Assembly (NCBI GenBank): GCA_965242605.1 | Contig: CBDESS010000001.1 | Span: forward strand, 558,001 to 622,000 | Source of the DNA: JAAXHF01 sp965242605 | Lineage (GTDB): Bacteria > Desulfobacterota > Binatia > Bin18 | Length of the DNA stretch: 64,000 bases | Direction of reading: 5' to 3' | Program-made: the position numbers and the translations under genes | Part shown: positions 8,984-17,093 of the stretch, in pieces | Layout of the letters: each line of letters opens with the position of its first letter | Numbering within the stretch: the first letter of the stretch is position 1 | Notes under the pieces: generated by a model | Seen by the model: only the letters and a program-made list of their open reading frames with translations | What the model was told of the DNA's origin: nothing | The model's database searches: none

Positions 8984-9800
8984 GACTCCCTCCCTCTCTT
9001 GGCCGGAGCGTGAGCCATTCGGGCCGGAGCCGGGCATCAAAAGCGAGCATCCGGTTTTCCTCCACCGCCTGCCACGCCCGGCTGGCAAACAGACGCTCCG
9101 AGGCCAGCAGACCGGCCCGGGGAAACTCGGCGGTATCGAAGGCGCAATACAAAGACGGGGCCGGAGAGCGCGAGGCAAAGCGGCTGGCCACGACAAACTC
9201 CCCATTCGTCAGCGCCAGATTGAGGACGAGCGACGTGTCAGTCGGGGCCGCCCAGCGGACGAGCTGTTCGATTGCGGCACGCATGGCGAGCAGCACATTG
9301 TGTTGGGTGCCTGCGCGGCCGTGCAAAAACTGGAGCAGCAGGGCAAAGATATGCTCCGAGTCGGTCGAGCCCCCGATGGCGGTGTAATACTCGTCCTGGA
9401 GCGCGTCCCGGATTGGCCGCATCAGGCTGCGGCGGAAGTTCTCAATATAACCGTTATGCATGAACAGCAGGCGGTGATAGGCGAACGGCTGACAGTTGCT
9501 ATGGTCCACCGCCTGCCCTGGGGTGGCACTGCGCACATTGGCCACAATGCACCCGGCCGCAATATAGTGGCCGAGTCCGGGCAAATTGCGGTCACTCCAG
9601 ATGGGACAGGTGTTGACATACACACACGGGGTCGGCTCAAGCCGTGGGTTGTACCAGCCCAGGCCGAAGCCGTCGGCGTTGACCACCCCGGCCGTCATCT
9701 CCTGCGGCTGGTAGCTCTGGGCCACCAGCGAGTGCTGGGGCTCACTCACCACGCGCTCAAGTCGAATCTCGGGTCCGAGGTAGGTCAGCAAGCGGCACAT
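8970..9800 (-). CDS. egtC: EgtC, class II glutamine-amidotransferase-type hydrolase
   Basis: 276 residues. It removes the gamma-glutamyl group from hercynyl-gamma-glutamylcysteine sulfoxide. The start at 9800 puts the Ntn nucleophile cysteine directly after the initiator Met (MCRLL), as the family requires. Other class II amidotransferase marks are NADGFGLGWY, RSATPG, FMHNGYIENF and STDSEHIF. The start lies 2 bases beyond the stop of the ATP-grasp gene and the 3' end overlaps egtB, so the three are tightly coupled. Confidence 0.93.
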   Translation of the reverse strand: MCRLLTYLGPEIRLERVVSEPQHSLVAQSYQPQEMTAGVVNADGFGLGWYNPRLEPTPCVYVNTCPIWSDRNLPGLGHYIAAGCIVANVRSATPGQAVDHSNCQPFAYHRLLFMHNGYIENFRRSLMRPIRDALQDEYYTAIGGSTDSEHIFALLLQFLHGRAGTQHNVLLAMRAAIEQLVRWAAPTDTSLVLNLALTNGEFVVASRFASRSPAPSLYCAFDTAEFPRAGLLASERLFASRAWQAVEENRMLAFDARLRPEWLTLRPREGGSRAAD

Positions 9801-9802
9801 GT

Positions 9803-11008
9803 TTACCACGGCGACATATCGGGTCTTTTGAGCAGACGGCGGCGCAGGTCCTCGGCCTCGGCGTGAATCTCCTCATAGCTGTCACCAAACAGGTCGATCT
9901 GGGCCAGGACAATCCCGAACTCACTCATCTGTCTTACCCGGCTGCCCGGTTCAAAATACACCGTCATGCCGGGAATGGTGCGCGCCTGCTCGTGGTCAAG
10001 CAGATTTTCGGCTGCGTCTTCGGCAAAGGTAATCAGGTTGAACTGGCCGCCGACCACAGGGTGACGCCCGAGCTCGAGGCTGGGCGGGCGGCCGCTGGCC
10101 AGGGTCAGGCCGGCTTCATAAATGCAGGCCCCCAGACACCTGCGGTACAAATGGTAAAAGCAGGTGGCGGCGCGCCCGTTGAGCTCGGTCAGGGTCACCC
10201 CGTCGGCGTGACACCAGAACTCGATGTTAAAAAATCCATTGTCCAGGCCCACGCTGCCGATCGCGGCATACGTCTGTCGCTCCAGTTCGGCTTGCACAGG
10301 GGCAGGGTGGCGCGAGGGCAGGGAAAAATTGTCGATCACTCGCGTTCCAGGGTAGGTGTTGGTGTCGGTAATTGCCCACAGGTGGGGCTGCCGGTCATAC
10401 ACCCAGCCCTCAACCGTTACCTGGGGACCGTCAACAAACTCTTCGACCAGCATGATGTCCTGGACGGCCAGGGGATATTTTTCAAGATCAACATAGCGCT
10501 CGAAAAACGGCGTGTAGAGCGGGGACCAGGCCGGATAGTCGCGGCGCGCGATGCGCAGCGCCCGGTCGAGCTCGGCCGCGGATTCGAGCTTAAAGCCCAG
10601 GATGCCCAGATTCAGCCACGGCGGTTTGAGGTAGCACGGATAGCCGGCGACCGCGGGAGCGGGGTCGTGCAGGTCAATCGCCTGGCAGCGGATGGGGTTA
10701 GGTTCGGCTCGGCGGCCGTAGTATTTGTGCATGCACAGAAAGACTGACTCCACGCCGGGGCCGGGAAAGCCAAACTCTTCACACAGGGCCGCGGCGACCA
10801 GATCGGCCACATCCCGGGAGTAGAAAACAGCGTCGATATAGTGGCTGCGGATGTAGTCCCGGCACTGCTCAATGTAGGCCAGCAGATCGAGCTCGGGCGA
10901 TGGGGTGCGGGGGTTGAGCGGGGCGTCAAGCAGGTGGAAGGTATAGCCGTTGAGCGTGGCGATAGCGTCCCGGTCTCGCTGTGAGGGGCAGGTGATGAAT
11001 ACCTCCAT
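9803..11008 (-). CDS. ATP-grasp ligase at the head of the ergothioneine operon
   Basis: 401 residues, starting at ATG 11008. ATP-grasp marks are the substrate-lysine strand GYPCYLKPPW, the adenine-binding LVEEFVDGPQVTVEGWV, and the metal-binding end FNIEFW with TELNGRAA. It is the first gene of an operon continuing into egtC (2-base gap), egtB and egtD. Mycobacterial operons carry EgtA here, a GshA-type gamma-glutamylcysteine ligase of unrelated fold. By position this enzyme may supply gamma-glutamylcysteine or another peptide thiol; that function is inference. Family assignment as ATP-grasp is firm. Confidence 0.82.
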   Translation of the reverse strand: MEVFITCPSQRDRDAIATLNGYTFHLLDAPLNPRTPSPELDLLAYIEQCRDYIRSHYIDAVFYSRDVADLVAAALCEEFGFPGPGVESVFLCMHKYYGRRAEPNPIRCQAIDLHDPAPAVAGYPCYLKPPWLNLGILGFKLESAAELDRALRIARRDYPAWSPLYTPFFERYVDLEKYPLAVQDIMLVEEFVDGPQVTVEGWVYDRQPHLWAITDTNTYPGTRVIDNFSLPSRHPAPVQAELERQTYAAIGSVGLDNGFFNIEFWCHADGVTLTELNGRAATCFYHLYRRCLGACIYEAGLTLASGRPPSLELGRHPVVGGQFNLITFAEDAAENLLDHEQARTIPGMTVYFEPGSRVRQMSEFGIVLAQIDLFGDSYEEIHAEAEDLRRRLLKRPDMSPW

Positions 11009-11176
11009 AGGGCCCAAACCTCTGTCCACTGTGATACACCGCGGGAGTTCCCCGCCCGCTCTGCGCCCCGGCATTTTATTGATTGCCCAGCGTGTGTCAA
11101 CTCTTGCAATCCCCAACGGGTCCGGCAACAATCAACCCGCTCAAGCCCCCCAATACCCAACAGAGAGGATTGGCCC

Positions 11177-11764
11177 ATGCTGCTCTATCTTGATACCCGC
11201 CGTGCCCCCAACCCGCGAAAAGTCCGCATCTATCTAGCCGAAAAGCAGCTCGACATTCCTATCAAGGAGCTGGACCTGTACGCCGGCGAGCAGAAAACGC
11301 CCGAGTTTCTGGCCAGGAATCCATTTGCCGGAGTGCCTGTTCTGGAACTCGACGACGGGACCGTCCTGGCCGAGACCCTGCCCATCATGGAATACCTCGA
11401 AGAGCTATACCCCGAGCCGCCCCTGATCGGTACCGATGCGGTCAGCCGTGCCCAGGTCCGAGCCTGGGAGCGGCGATGTGAGATCGGGGTGTATCTCACC
11501 GCCTCGCGCATGGTGCTGTCCAAAGGGGCGGTGTCGGATCACGCCAGAGGCGTGCTGTTGTCTCGTTTGCCGCTCGTCAACGCCGGCCTGGAGGGCAAGG
11601 ACTGGCTGGCCGGGGCGTTCTCGATCGCCGACATCATGCTCTTCATCGGCCTGGAGACCGCCCACAGCAGCCGCTACACGGGCGAGTTCGGGCTTGACCC
11701 GGCCTGGGCCAATCTGCGGTGCTGGTATGAGGCGATGAAAGCCCGGCCGAGTGCCTCGGCCTGA
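11177..11764 (+). CDS. Glutathione S-transferase family protein
   Basis: 195 residues with an N-terminal thioredoxin-like GST domain (APNPRKVRIYLAEK, NPFAGVPVLELDDG with the cis-Pro, then LAETLPIMEYLEE) and a short all-helical C-terminal domain with the capping AGAFSIADIM motif. The C-terminal domain is slightly shorter than usual. AGAGAGGA lies 9 bases upstream of the ATG. It is divergent from the ergothioneine operon with about 170 bp between them, so both may respond to thiol or electrophile stress, though no operator is recognisable. Confidence 0.88.
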   Translation: MLLYLDTRRAPNPRKVRIYLAEKQLDIPIKELDLYAGEQKTPEFLARNPFAGVPVLELDDGTVLAETLPIMEYLEELYPEPPLIGTDAVSRAQVRAWERRCEIGVYLTASRMVLSKGAVSDHARGVLLSRLPLVNAGLEGKDWLAGAFSIADIMLFIGLETAHSSRYTGEFGLDPAWANLRCWYEAMKARPSASA

Positions 11765-12112
11765 GGCTGCCGTTTGTGGGGACAGTTCAGGCAGCCCGCC
11801 CGCTATCGGCGCTTTGCCGCTTTCCGCTGGGTGGCCGGCCTGCCCCAAGGTCCGGCCGACTTCTTTGAGGTCCTCAACCGCCGGCATTCGGACATCAGAA
11901 ACACCGCGCTGTGGGTCAAGGATCACAGCAGTGGATGTTACTATTGCTCGCCCTGACCCAGATATCGTTGATCCTTCCCGACAGGGCTGGGACGCTATTT
12001 CAGACGAGCGGAGCCGTGGCGGCCCGAGTCCAATGGTATACAATGAGCTTTCATGTAATCGGCGTGGCCCCGGGCCGTCATCCGGGGCAATTGACGATTG
12101 ATAGAGGACACC
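11765..12112 (+). other. Intergenic stretch, no confident gene
   Basis: About 350 bp between the GST gene and the broken HNH gene. One short frame (11774-11956, 60 residues, containing RYRRFAAFRWVAGL) looks slightly protein-like but has no ribosome site and no recognisable family. Nothing else is supported. This stretch marks the left border of the small accessory island. Confidence 0.4.
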
Positions 12113-12633
12113 ATGACCGAATACGAGCGAGGTTACAGGGACGGCTATACGGCCCGTGTGAGGGGGGGGGGGCAAAGGCCCAAGAAGACTCCCCAGATAT
12201 CGGGAGAAGATGCGGACGGGCTGTCCCAAGCCGCCAAGGTTGAGTGGCTTCACCGGGACGCCCTGCGAGTGCCGGCCGAATACCCGGAAATGGACGATTG
12301 CATTGTGGCGGATATCAACAGGGACGACGCTGGTTATGGGCAGTCATGTTTCTGATCAACGGAAAGGTGCGGTGCGCACGGCTCCACCGCCTGGCCTATG
12401 CTGTCAGCATTAGGGTTTCCGTATTCGACCTGGGCCGCATTGCTGTTCGCCACATGTGCGACAACAAACGCTGTTCAAACGACAAGCATCTCATTGGAGG
12501 CACTTACAGCGAGAACAGCAAAGACATATGGCGGCGCGGGCGCAATCCCCGTGCGAAACTCAGGGGAGCCAGGGTGTATGGCCAGGCAAGCCGATGGTCA
12601 ATGCCCCCCGGCCGGGGGGCAATCCAAGATTGA
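12113..12633 (+). pseudogene. HNH homing-type endonuclease, frameshifted
   Basis: The first frame starts at ATG 12113 (AGAGGA upstream) with a phage-like ERGYRDGYTA N-terminus, and reaches DDCIVADINRDDAGYG before a stop at 12353-12355. The next frame then supplies the missing remainder from about 12340: FLINGKVR, LHRLAYAV, the HNH metal core VRHMCDNKRCSND, and IGGTYSENSKDIW. This order matches HNH_3 nucleases found in phages and as free-standing homing enzymes. The shift lies near 12340. An 11-base G run at 12162-12172 in the 5' part is a second place where length errors or slippage could occur. Non-functional as read, unless the shift is a sequencing error. Confidence 0.72.
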
Positions 12634-12646
12634 ACAGAGGAATGCA

Positions 12647-12841
12647 ATGAGGAAGACAGTGATGGCAATGGCGATTGTGTTATTCGCCACGCCCGCTTTT
12701 GGAGTCGATCCAAACCACGGGGAAAGCTGCGATTCAGCAATCAGGCGTATCGGGCGAGTAGCTGCGGCGGAGCTTGCCGAGGAAGGATGGAGATGGGAGC
12801 GCGATAATAGGGTATCCAGTCCTGCGGGGAGCCGAGAGTAA
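12647..12841 (+). CDS. Small exported protein of unknown function
   Basis: 64 residues. The first 19 (MRKTVMAMAIVLFATPAFG) form a clear signal peptide with an AFG cleavage site, leaving a mature peptide of about 45 residues with one cysteine and an acidic/basic helix (AIRRIGRVAAAELAEEGW). AGAGG lies 6 bases upstream of ATG 12647. The mature peptide matches no family I know. It sits between the broken HNH gene and the HipA-kinase operon. Confidence 0.6.
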   Translation: MRKTVMAMAIVLFATPAFGVDPNHGESCDSAIRRIGRVAAAELAEEGWRWERDNRVSSPAGSRE

Positions 12842-12895
12842 CACGCACTAGGGATTTGTGATCGTTCCTGATCCCACTTGAAAAGGAGAAGACAG

Positions 12896-13132
12896 ATGGC
12901 ACGGCAGACCAGGCGTGGAACCGAGCAGAAGCGGCTCGGCATTGGGGGGCAGACCAGCGATCACAGGTGCGATCAGGGCGGTTGCTGCAAGCGGGCAATC
13001 GTCATTATCCGAGGAGTTCCGCTGTGCGGGGCGCATAAAGGGGAGGCTCTCACCGCTGACCCCGCCAAGCAGTTCCAGACCCCCGCCCCCCACACGGGCA
13101 ATGTTCTTGAGCAGGCCCCTTGCCTGAGATAA
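12896..13132 (+). CDS. Small Cys-rich (zinc-ribbon-like) protein heading the HipA-kinase operon
   Basis: 78 residues from ATG 12896, with AAGGAGAA upstream. A putative metal site is formed by HRCDQGGCC and VPLCGAH, in the order C-x4-C-C then C-x2-H. The N-terminus is basic (MARQTRRGTEQKR), so nucleic-acid binding is possible. Its TAA stop overlaps the ATG of the downstream kinase by one base (TAATG), which suggests coupled translation. In HipBST systems this slot holds the HTH regulator HipB; no helix-turn-helix is visible here. Role unknown. Confidence 0.6.
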   Translation: MARQTRRGTEQKRLGIGGQTSDHRCDQGGCCKRAIVIIRGVPLCGAHKGEALTADPAKQFQTPAPHTGNVLEQAPCLR

Positions 13133-14049
13133 TGTCGGACCCGACCGCTATCGTCGTGTCAGACCCGTACCTCATCGTTGAAGTGCAACCGAAATGGGCC
13201 CTTGAGACCGAGACAATGGGGAGCAAGCCCAAGTTCTGGTACCGCTCTCCAGCTCCGCAAGCAGACTGGCTCTTCAAACATCCCCAGCTACACACCGGGC
13301 AGCATTGGGCAGAAAAAATCGCCGCCGAGATCGCGGCTCTACTGGCAATTCGACATGCGAAAGTGGAATTAGCGGTGTTTTCAGAACAGCGGGGCTCAGC
13401 GACGGAATCGTTCACCCGCGGCGGTCGGGAATTGATCCACGGCAACCAGATGTTGGCGAGAGTCGTGCATGGATACGATCGCGAGAAGACATTTGGTCAA
13501 TCCAGTCATACCCTGGCGAATATCTGGCAGGTCATGGACCGTGCGTTTGTAAGGTCCGAAGCTGCAAGACGGGCCAAACTCTGCATGGCAGAGTACATGG
13601 TTCTGGACGCGCTGATTGGCAACACAGACCGCCATCATGAGAACTGGGGCGTAGTTCGGAAGCGTGCGGGTGGCCATTGGAGGGGTATGATGATAGCGCC
13701 ATCGTTCGATCACGCCTCCTCGTTGGGTCGGGAACTCCCAGATACCCACCGGGAGAGGCTGCTGACAGAGAATCGCGTGGGCAAGTATGCCGAAAAAGGA
13801 CGCGGCGCGCTTTACTGGTCGGAGGACGAACGGCACGGACCGAGTCCGCTGGAATTAGTAAGGCGGGCGGCTCACAAGTATCCGGACCTTTTCCGCAAAG
13901 CGAGCAGGAAGCTTGAAAGGGTGGACGAAGCTGAGCTTCGTCAAATTGTCGCTCGTATTCCCCCCGATTGGATGACCCCCTTGTCCCGGGTATTTGCTCT
14001 CGCGCTAGTATGCTATAATTTTGAGCAATTACAGGAGCTTTTCCGATGA
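13132..14049 (+). CDS. Short HipA/HipT-like serine-threonine kinase (putative toxin)
   Basis: 305 residues, much shorter than full HipA (about 440), because the N-terminal HipA subdomain is absent. Catalytic elements of the HipA kinase core are visible: GNTDRHHEN (residues 163-171, catalytic Asp and metal Asn) and SFDHASSLG with the metal Asp at 193. A Ser/Gly-rich stretch (SEQRGSATESFTRGG, about 84-98) is in the right place for the nucleotide loop. HipA-type kinases phosphorylate tRNA synthetases and stop growth. The stop overlaps the next start (ATGA, 14046-14049). The missing N-terminal domain appears to be supplied by that next protein, as HipS does for HipT. Confidence 0.8.
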   Translation: MSDPTAIVVSDPYLIVEVQPKWALETETMGSKPKFWYRSPAPQADWLFKHPQLHTGQHWAEKIAAEIAALLAIRHAKVELAVFSEQRGSATESFTRGGRELIHGNQMLARVVHGYDREKTFGQSSHTLANIWQVMDRAFVRSEAARRAKLCMAEYMVLDALIGNTDRHHENWGVVRKRAGGHWRGMMIAPSFDHASSLGRELPDTHRERLLTENRVGKYAEKGRGALYWSEDERHGPSPLELVRRAAHKYPDLFRKASRKLERVDEAELRQIVARIPPDWMTPLSRVFALALVCYNFEQLQELFR

Positions 14050-14795
14050 GCGAGACAACATTATTCCTGGCTTGGCAGGACAAAAGACCAGAAAGCCGGC
14101 TCTGGTTTCCGGTCGGCCGGCTCGATGCGGATGTCGACCGCCGGCTCTATCGCTTCCGCTACACAGGCGGGGCAAAACGGGCGCAGGAAGAGGCGGAGTT
14201 TCCGCTGTTGATCGAGTTTCCGAGCCTGGAAGAGGATTACCGGTCTTCGGAGCTCTTTCCGCTCTTCCAGAACCGGGTGATGAATCGGGCAAGGCCGGAC
14301 TTCGCCGACTATCTCCGTACCCTTGACCTGCCCGAGGGAGCCGACCCGATTGAGATCCTGTCGGCAAACGGAGGTCAGCGGATAACAGACGCCTATGAGG
14401 TTTTTCCAAAGATCAGGAAGGACACGAACGGAAGTTTCACGTGCCGCTTCTTTCTGCACGGCTGGCGACACGTCAATCCATCAGCCCAGGAGCGGATTGA
14501 CCGCCTCCGGCCAAAAGAAAACCTCTACGTCACCCTGGAGTTAACCAACCCGGAGACCGGGCGGGCGGTCCAAATTCAGACGACAGACTATTATATGCTC
14601 GGCTGGGCACCGCGTTATCTTGTCGCCGACCTGACAGCGGCAATGGTCAGGCGGAGCTCTGAATATAAGGCGGAGGTCGTGCGAGTGAACCCCCAACCCG
14701 CTCCGTCAAAGCAGCGCCTTTTGATTGAAATGCGTGGCTGCTCGGACAACGACGCTCCGATGGCAGGTGAAGATTTCAGGCCGCTGGTTGCCTAG
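14046..14795 (+). CDS. HipS-like (HipA N-terminal) domain fused to a HIRAN domain
   Basis: 249 residues. Residues about 1-122 follow the HipA N-terminal subdomain pattern: VGRL, YRFRYTGGA, FPLLIEFP, LFPLFQNRVMNR (family FFxNLLPE position), then DPIEILSANGG. Residues about 130-225 resemble a HIRAN domain (LRPKENLYVTLEL, YYMLGWAPRYLVADL), a fold that binds DNA 3' ends or damaged DNA. It is translationally coupled to the kinase. By analogy with HipS it may neutralise the kinase, and the HIRAN part could tie this to DNA state. That mechanism is inference; the two-domain reading is from motif order only. Confidence 0.7.
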   Translation: MSETTLFLAWQDKRPESRLWFPVGRLDADVDRRLYRFRYTGGAKRAQEEAEFPLLIEFPSLEEDYRSSELFPLFQNRVMNRARPDFADYLRTLDLPEGADPIEILSANGGQRITDAYEVFPKIRKDTNGSFTCRFFLHGWRHVNPSAQERIDRLRPKENLYVTLELTNPETGRAVQIQTTDYYMLGWAPRYLVADLTAAMVRRSSEYKAEVVRVNPQPAPSKQRLLIEMRGCSDNDAPMAGEDFRPLVA

Positions 14796-14938
14796 TTCTC
14801 TAGGGCGGGTGAGCGCAGCGTAACCCGGCAGCCACTGCCGAATCCTTCCGAACGAGCGGGAGCGGTCACTCCGCCTGCTGCAGCACTTTGCGTCGTCGGT
14901 GCGCCACCAGCAGTGTCACAACATGGATATTGCACGGC

Positions 14939-15658
14939 TCACGCTGACCCGCTCCGGGACGTCAGTTCCAGCTCTGCATAGACATAGGTCCCGCCGGACG
15001 AGCGCAGAACCGGCCGCCCTGGGCGGGCCCCGATGGGCGCGCCGAACATCGGGCCGTCAACCACACAGGTGTGGAACTCACCGTTTTCGCCCAGGGGGTC
15101 AGCCCCGGACGGCAGGTCGGCGATGAACTCGCGGTCGAACCAGCGGCCGGCGAACGTGGCGTCGAGCCGGTCGGTGTTCACCGCGGTCACAATGGCGCGC
15201 AGGCCGGCGTCAAGCATCCGCTCGGCCAGCACCGCGGTCGGCTCGCCCCAGATGGGGAAAATCGGCCTGAAGCCGCTCCCCCGGAACTGCGCTTGGCGGT
15301 ACTCACGGATGTCGTCCAGGAACAGGTCGCCGAAGGCCAGCGTTGCCGCGCCACGGCCAGCCGGCAGGCCGCGCACACGGTCGAGAAAGACACGCATCGC
15401 TCCCTCATACGCCTCGTTTGGGCAGGGGGACGGGAGGGGGATTTCGTACACCGGCAGCTTGAGACGCCGGGCCTGGAGGCGCAGGACCGACAGTGGGGTG
15501 GCCTGAACCGCCACACGGCCGAGCGTCGTGTTCACCGTAGTGAATATGCCGCGCACATCGTAGGCATCGGGCTGCGAGCGCAACGTGTGCAACGCCCAGG
15601 CCGCGTCCTTGCCTGAGGACCAGGAAACAAGCACCGGGAGGGGTTTCGGGTCTAGCAT
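14939..15658 (-). CDS. Dph6-like PP-loop ATP pyrophosphatase (adenine nucleotide alpha-hydrolase family)
   Basis: 239 residues. The PP-loop SWSSGKDAAWAL is near the N-terminus, and the diphthine-ammonia-ligase family motif GENGEFHTCVVDGPMF lies near the C-terminus. Bacterial members have no diphthamide to make and their substrate is generally unknown. The ATG at 15658 puts the PP-loop about 14 residues in; the upstream extension to 15709 has no family match. The coiled-coil gene ending the next block lies about 55 bp upstream on the same strand. Confidence 0.82.
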   Translation of the reverse strand: MLDPKPLPVLVSWSSGKDAAWALHTLRSQPDAYDVRGIFTTVNTTLGRVAVQATPLSVLRLQARRLKLPVYEIPLPSPCPNEAYEGAMRVFLDRVRGLPAGRGAATLAFGDLFLDDIREYRQAQFRGSGFRPIFPIWGEPTAVLAERMLDAGLRAIVTAVNTDRLDATFAGRWFDREFIADLPSGADPLGENGEFHTCVVDGPMFGAPIGARPGRPVLRSSGGTYVYAELELTSRSGSA

Positions 15659-15712
15659 AAACGCTCTCGCCGATTTGCCGGTTTCGGGCAGGTCGCGCCC
15701 AGGGGGCACATT

Positions 15713-16063
15713 CTACAACAGCTTGACCAGGGCGACGATCAACCCGCTCTGCGCAATCAGAGCACCGAACAGCCATTTCAGCAGGTCGGATTTGAGGGCC
15801 TCAATGTTCGCCCTGGTTTCCTGCCGCAGCGCCTCGATGTTCGCCCTGGTTTCCTGCCGCAGCGCCTCGATACTGGTTCTGGTCTCTTGCCGCAGGGCTT
15901 CAATATCCCGCTGGATACCCGTAATATCGGTCCTGGTCGCCAAGTTGCCATCAAGCAGCTTGACTTGCTGGGCGGCGAGGGCTTCGGCCTGTTTTTCGGT
16001 AAAGCCGCTCTCCGTCAGGTGTTTGACAAACCTGTGGGTGTCAAAGGCGAGGGCTTCGCTCAT
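15713..16063 (-). CDS. DUF1640 / CCDC90-like coiled-coil membrane protein
   Basis: 116 residues. The N-terminus FDTHRFVKHLTESGF with EKQAEALAAQQ is typical of the DUF1640 family related to mitochondrial MCUR1/CCDC90. The middle is built from 11-residue repeats of the type IEALRQETRAN (four copies, the first diverged), giving a long coiled coil. One C-terminal membrane helix (LLKWLFGALIAQSGLIVALV) ends the protein. The 33-base DNA repeats behind this are listed separately. It probably oligomerises at the inner membrane; no biochemical role is known for bacterial members. Confidence 0.8.
   Translation of the reverse strand: MSEALAFDTHRFVKHLTESGFTEKQAEALAAQQVKLLDGNLATRTDITGIQRDIEALRQETRTSIEALRQETRANIEALRQETRANIEALKSDLLKWLFGALIAQSGLIVALVKLL
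15799..15930. repeat. 33-base tandem repeats inside the coiled-coil gene
   Basis: Four consecutive 33-base units (15799, 15832, 15865, 15898). The first two differ at only one position; the third and fourth are progressively diverged. Each encodes one 11-residue coiled-coil turn, so copy number can change by slippage without breaking the frame. Confidence 0.85.
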
Positions 16064-16290
16064 GGCCGGATTCTACTTGACCGCCTCCCCGGCTGCAAGC
16101 TCGTGCGCGAACGGCTGCTGTCGCCGTCATGGCCTGCTAACGCGCAGTCTGAAATCGGGCCTCGCGCTCATGCGGGTGTCGATCCGCACCTGTCTACGCT
16201 ATATTCAAGGGAAGACCGCCGGAACGGCGTAGGCCGAATCCAGCAAAGCCCAGAATACAGAGTCCAAAACCTTTGAGGCGCGGAACCGGC

Positions 16291-17064
16291 GTGCTGTTTC
16301 TGCTAGGCAAAATCCTCCCCCCGCTCGTCCTGCCGCTCGGGCTTGCCCTTGGCGCGGGCTTGCTCGCCCTGGCCTCGCTGGCACGTGGCCGGTCGCGCAC
16401 AGCGGCCGGGCTGCTGGCCTTCAGCCTGGTCTGGCTCTGGGGCTGGTCAACACCGCTCGTCAGCAGCACCTTTAGCAGATCGCTGACCGACCGCTACCCG
16501 CCCCGGCGCGCCGAGGTCCTGCCGGCCGCGGACGCGATTGTGCTGCTCGGGGGCGGCGTCCACCCGATCACGGGTGATATGGCCTACCCGGATATGAGAG
16601 ACGCCGCGGACCGGGTCTGGCACGCTGCGCGCCTGTATCAGGCCGGCAAGGCACCACTGATCCTTGCTTCCGGCGGGAAGGTGTGGGACAGCGCGGAGAC
16701 CCAAGCGGCCGCGGACGCCATGCGGACCCTGCTGGGCGCATTCGGCGTGCCGGACAGCGCCATTGTTACCGAAAGCGCGAGCCGCAACACCCGGCAGAAC
16801 GCCACGCTCAGCGCCGAACTCGCCGCCGAACGGGGAATCAGACGGGTGTTGCTGGTCACCTCGGGGTGGCACATGCCGCGCTCCGTGGCCGCCTTCAGGC
16901 GGGTGGGGCTGGACGTGATCCCGGCCACGACCGACTCCCCCCGTTTGCTCCCAAAGCCCTGGATTTTTGCAATCATTCCCGACACCGTCGCCCTGCGGGA
17001 CAGTTCCCGGGCCCTCAGGGAACACCTGGGCCTCCTGGTCTACCGTTTGCGCGGCTGGGCCTGA
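16291..17064 (+). CDS. ElyC/SanA/YdcF family protein (DUF218)
   Basis: 257 residues with two N-terminal membrane helices (LPPLVLPLGLALGAGLLALA and LLAFSLVWLWGW), then the DUF218 domain: DAIVLLGGGV, ADRVWHAARLYQAGKAPLILASGG, ESASRNTRQNA and the VLLVTSGWHMPRS motif. Relatives (ElyC in E. coli) act in envelope polysaccharide metabolism. Start is uncertain: GTG 16291 begins exactly where family members start (LFLLGKILPPL), whereas TTG 16273 gives six more residues. The domain faces the periplasm by analogy. Confidence 0.82.
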   Translation: MLFLLGKILPPLVLPLGLALGAGLLALASLARGRSRTAAGLLAFSLVWLWGWSTPLVSSTFSRSLTDRYPPRRAEVLPAADAIVLLGGGVHPITGDMAYPDMRDAADRVWHAARLYQAGKAPLILASGGKVWDSAETQAAADAMRTLLGAFGVPDSAIVTESASRNTRQNATLSAELAAERGIRRVLLVTSGWHMPRSVAAFRRVGLDVIPATTDSPRLLPKPWIFAIIPDTVALRDSSRALREHLGLLVYRLRGWA

Positions 17065-17093
17065 GCGGGGCGCTCCATAATGCCACCGCCCGT

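Noticed and set aside
12113..12633. Programmed frameshift in the HNH gene
   Set aside because: No slippery heptamer with a downstream pseudoknot is evident at the switch near 12340, so decay or error is simpler.
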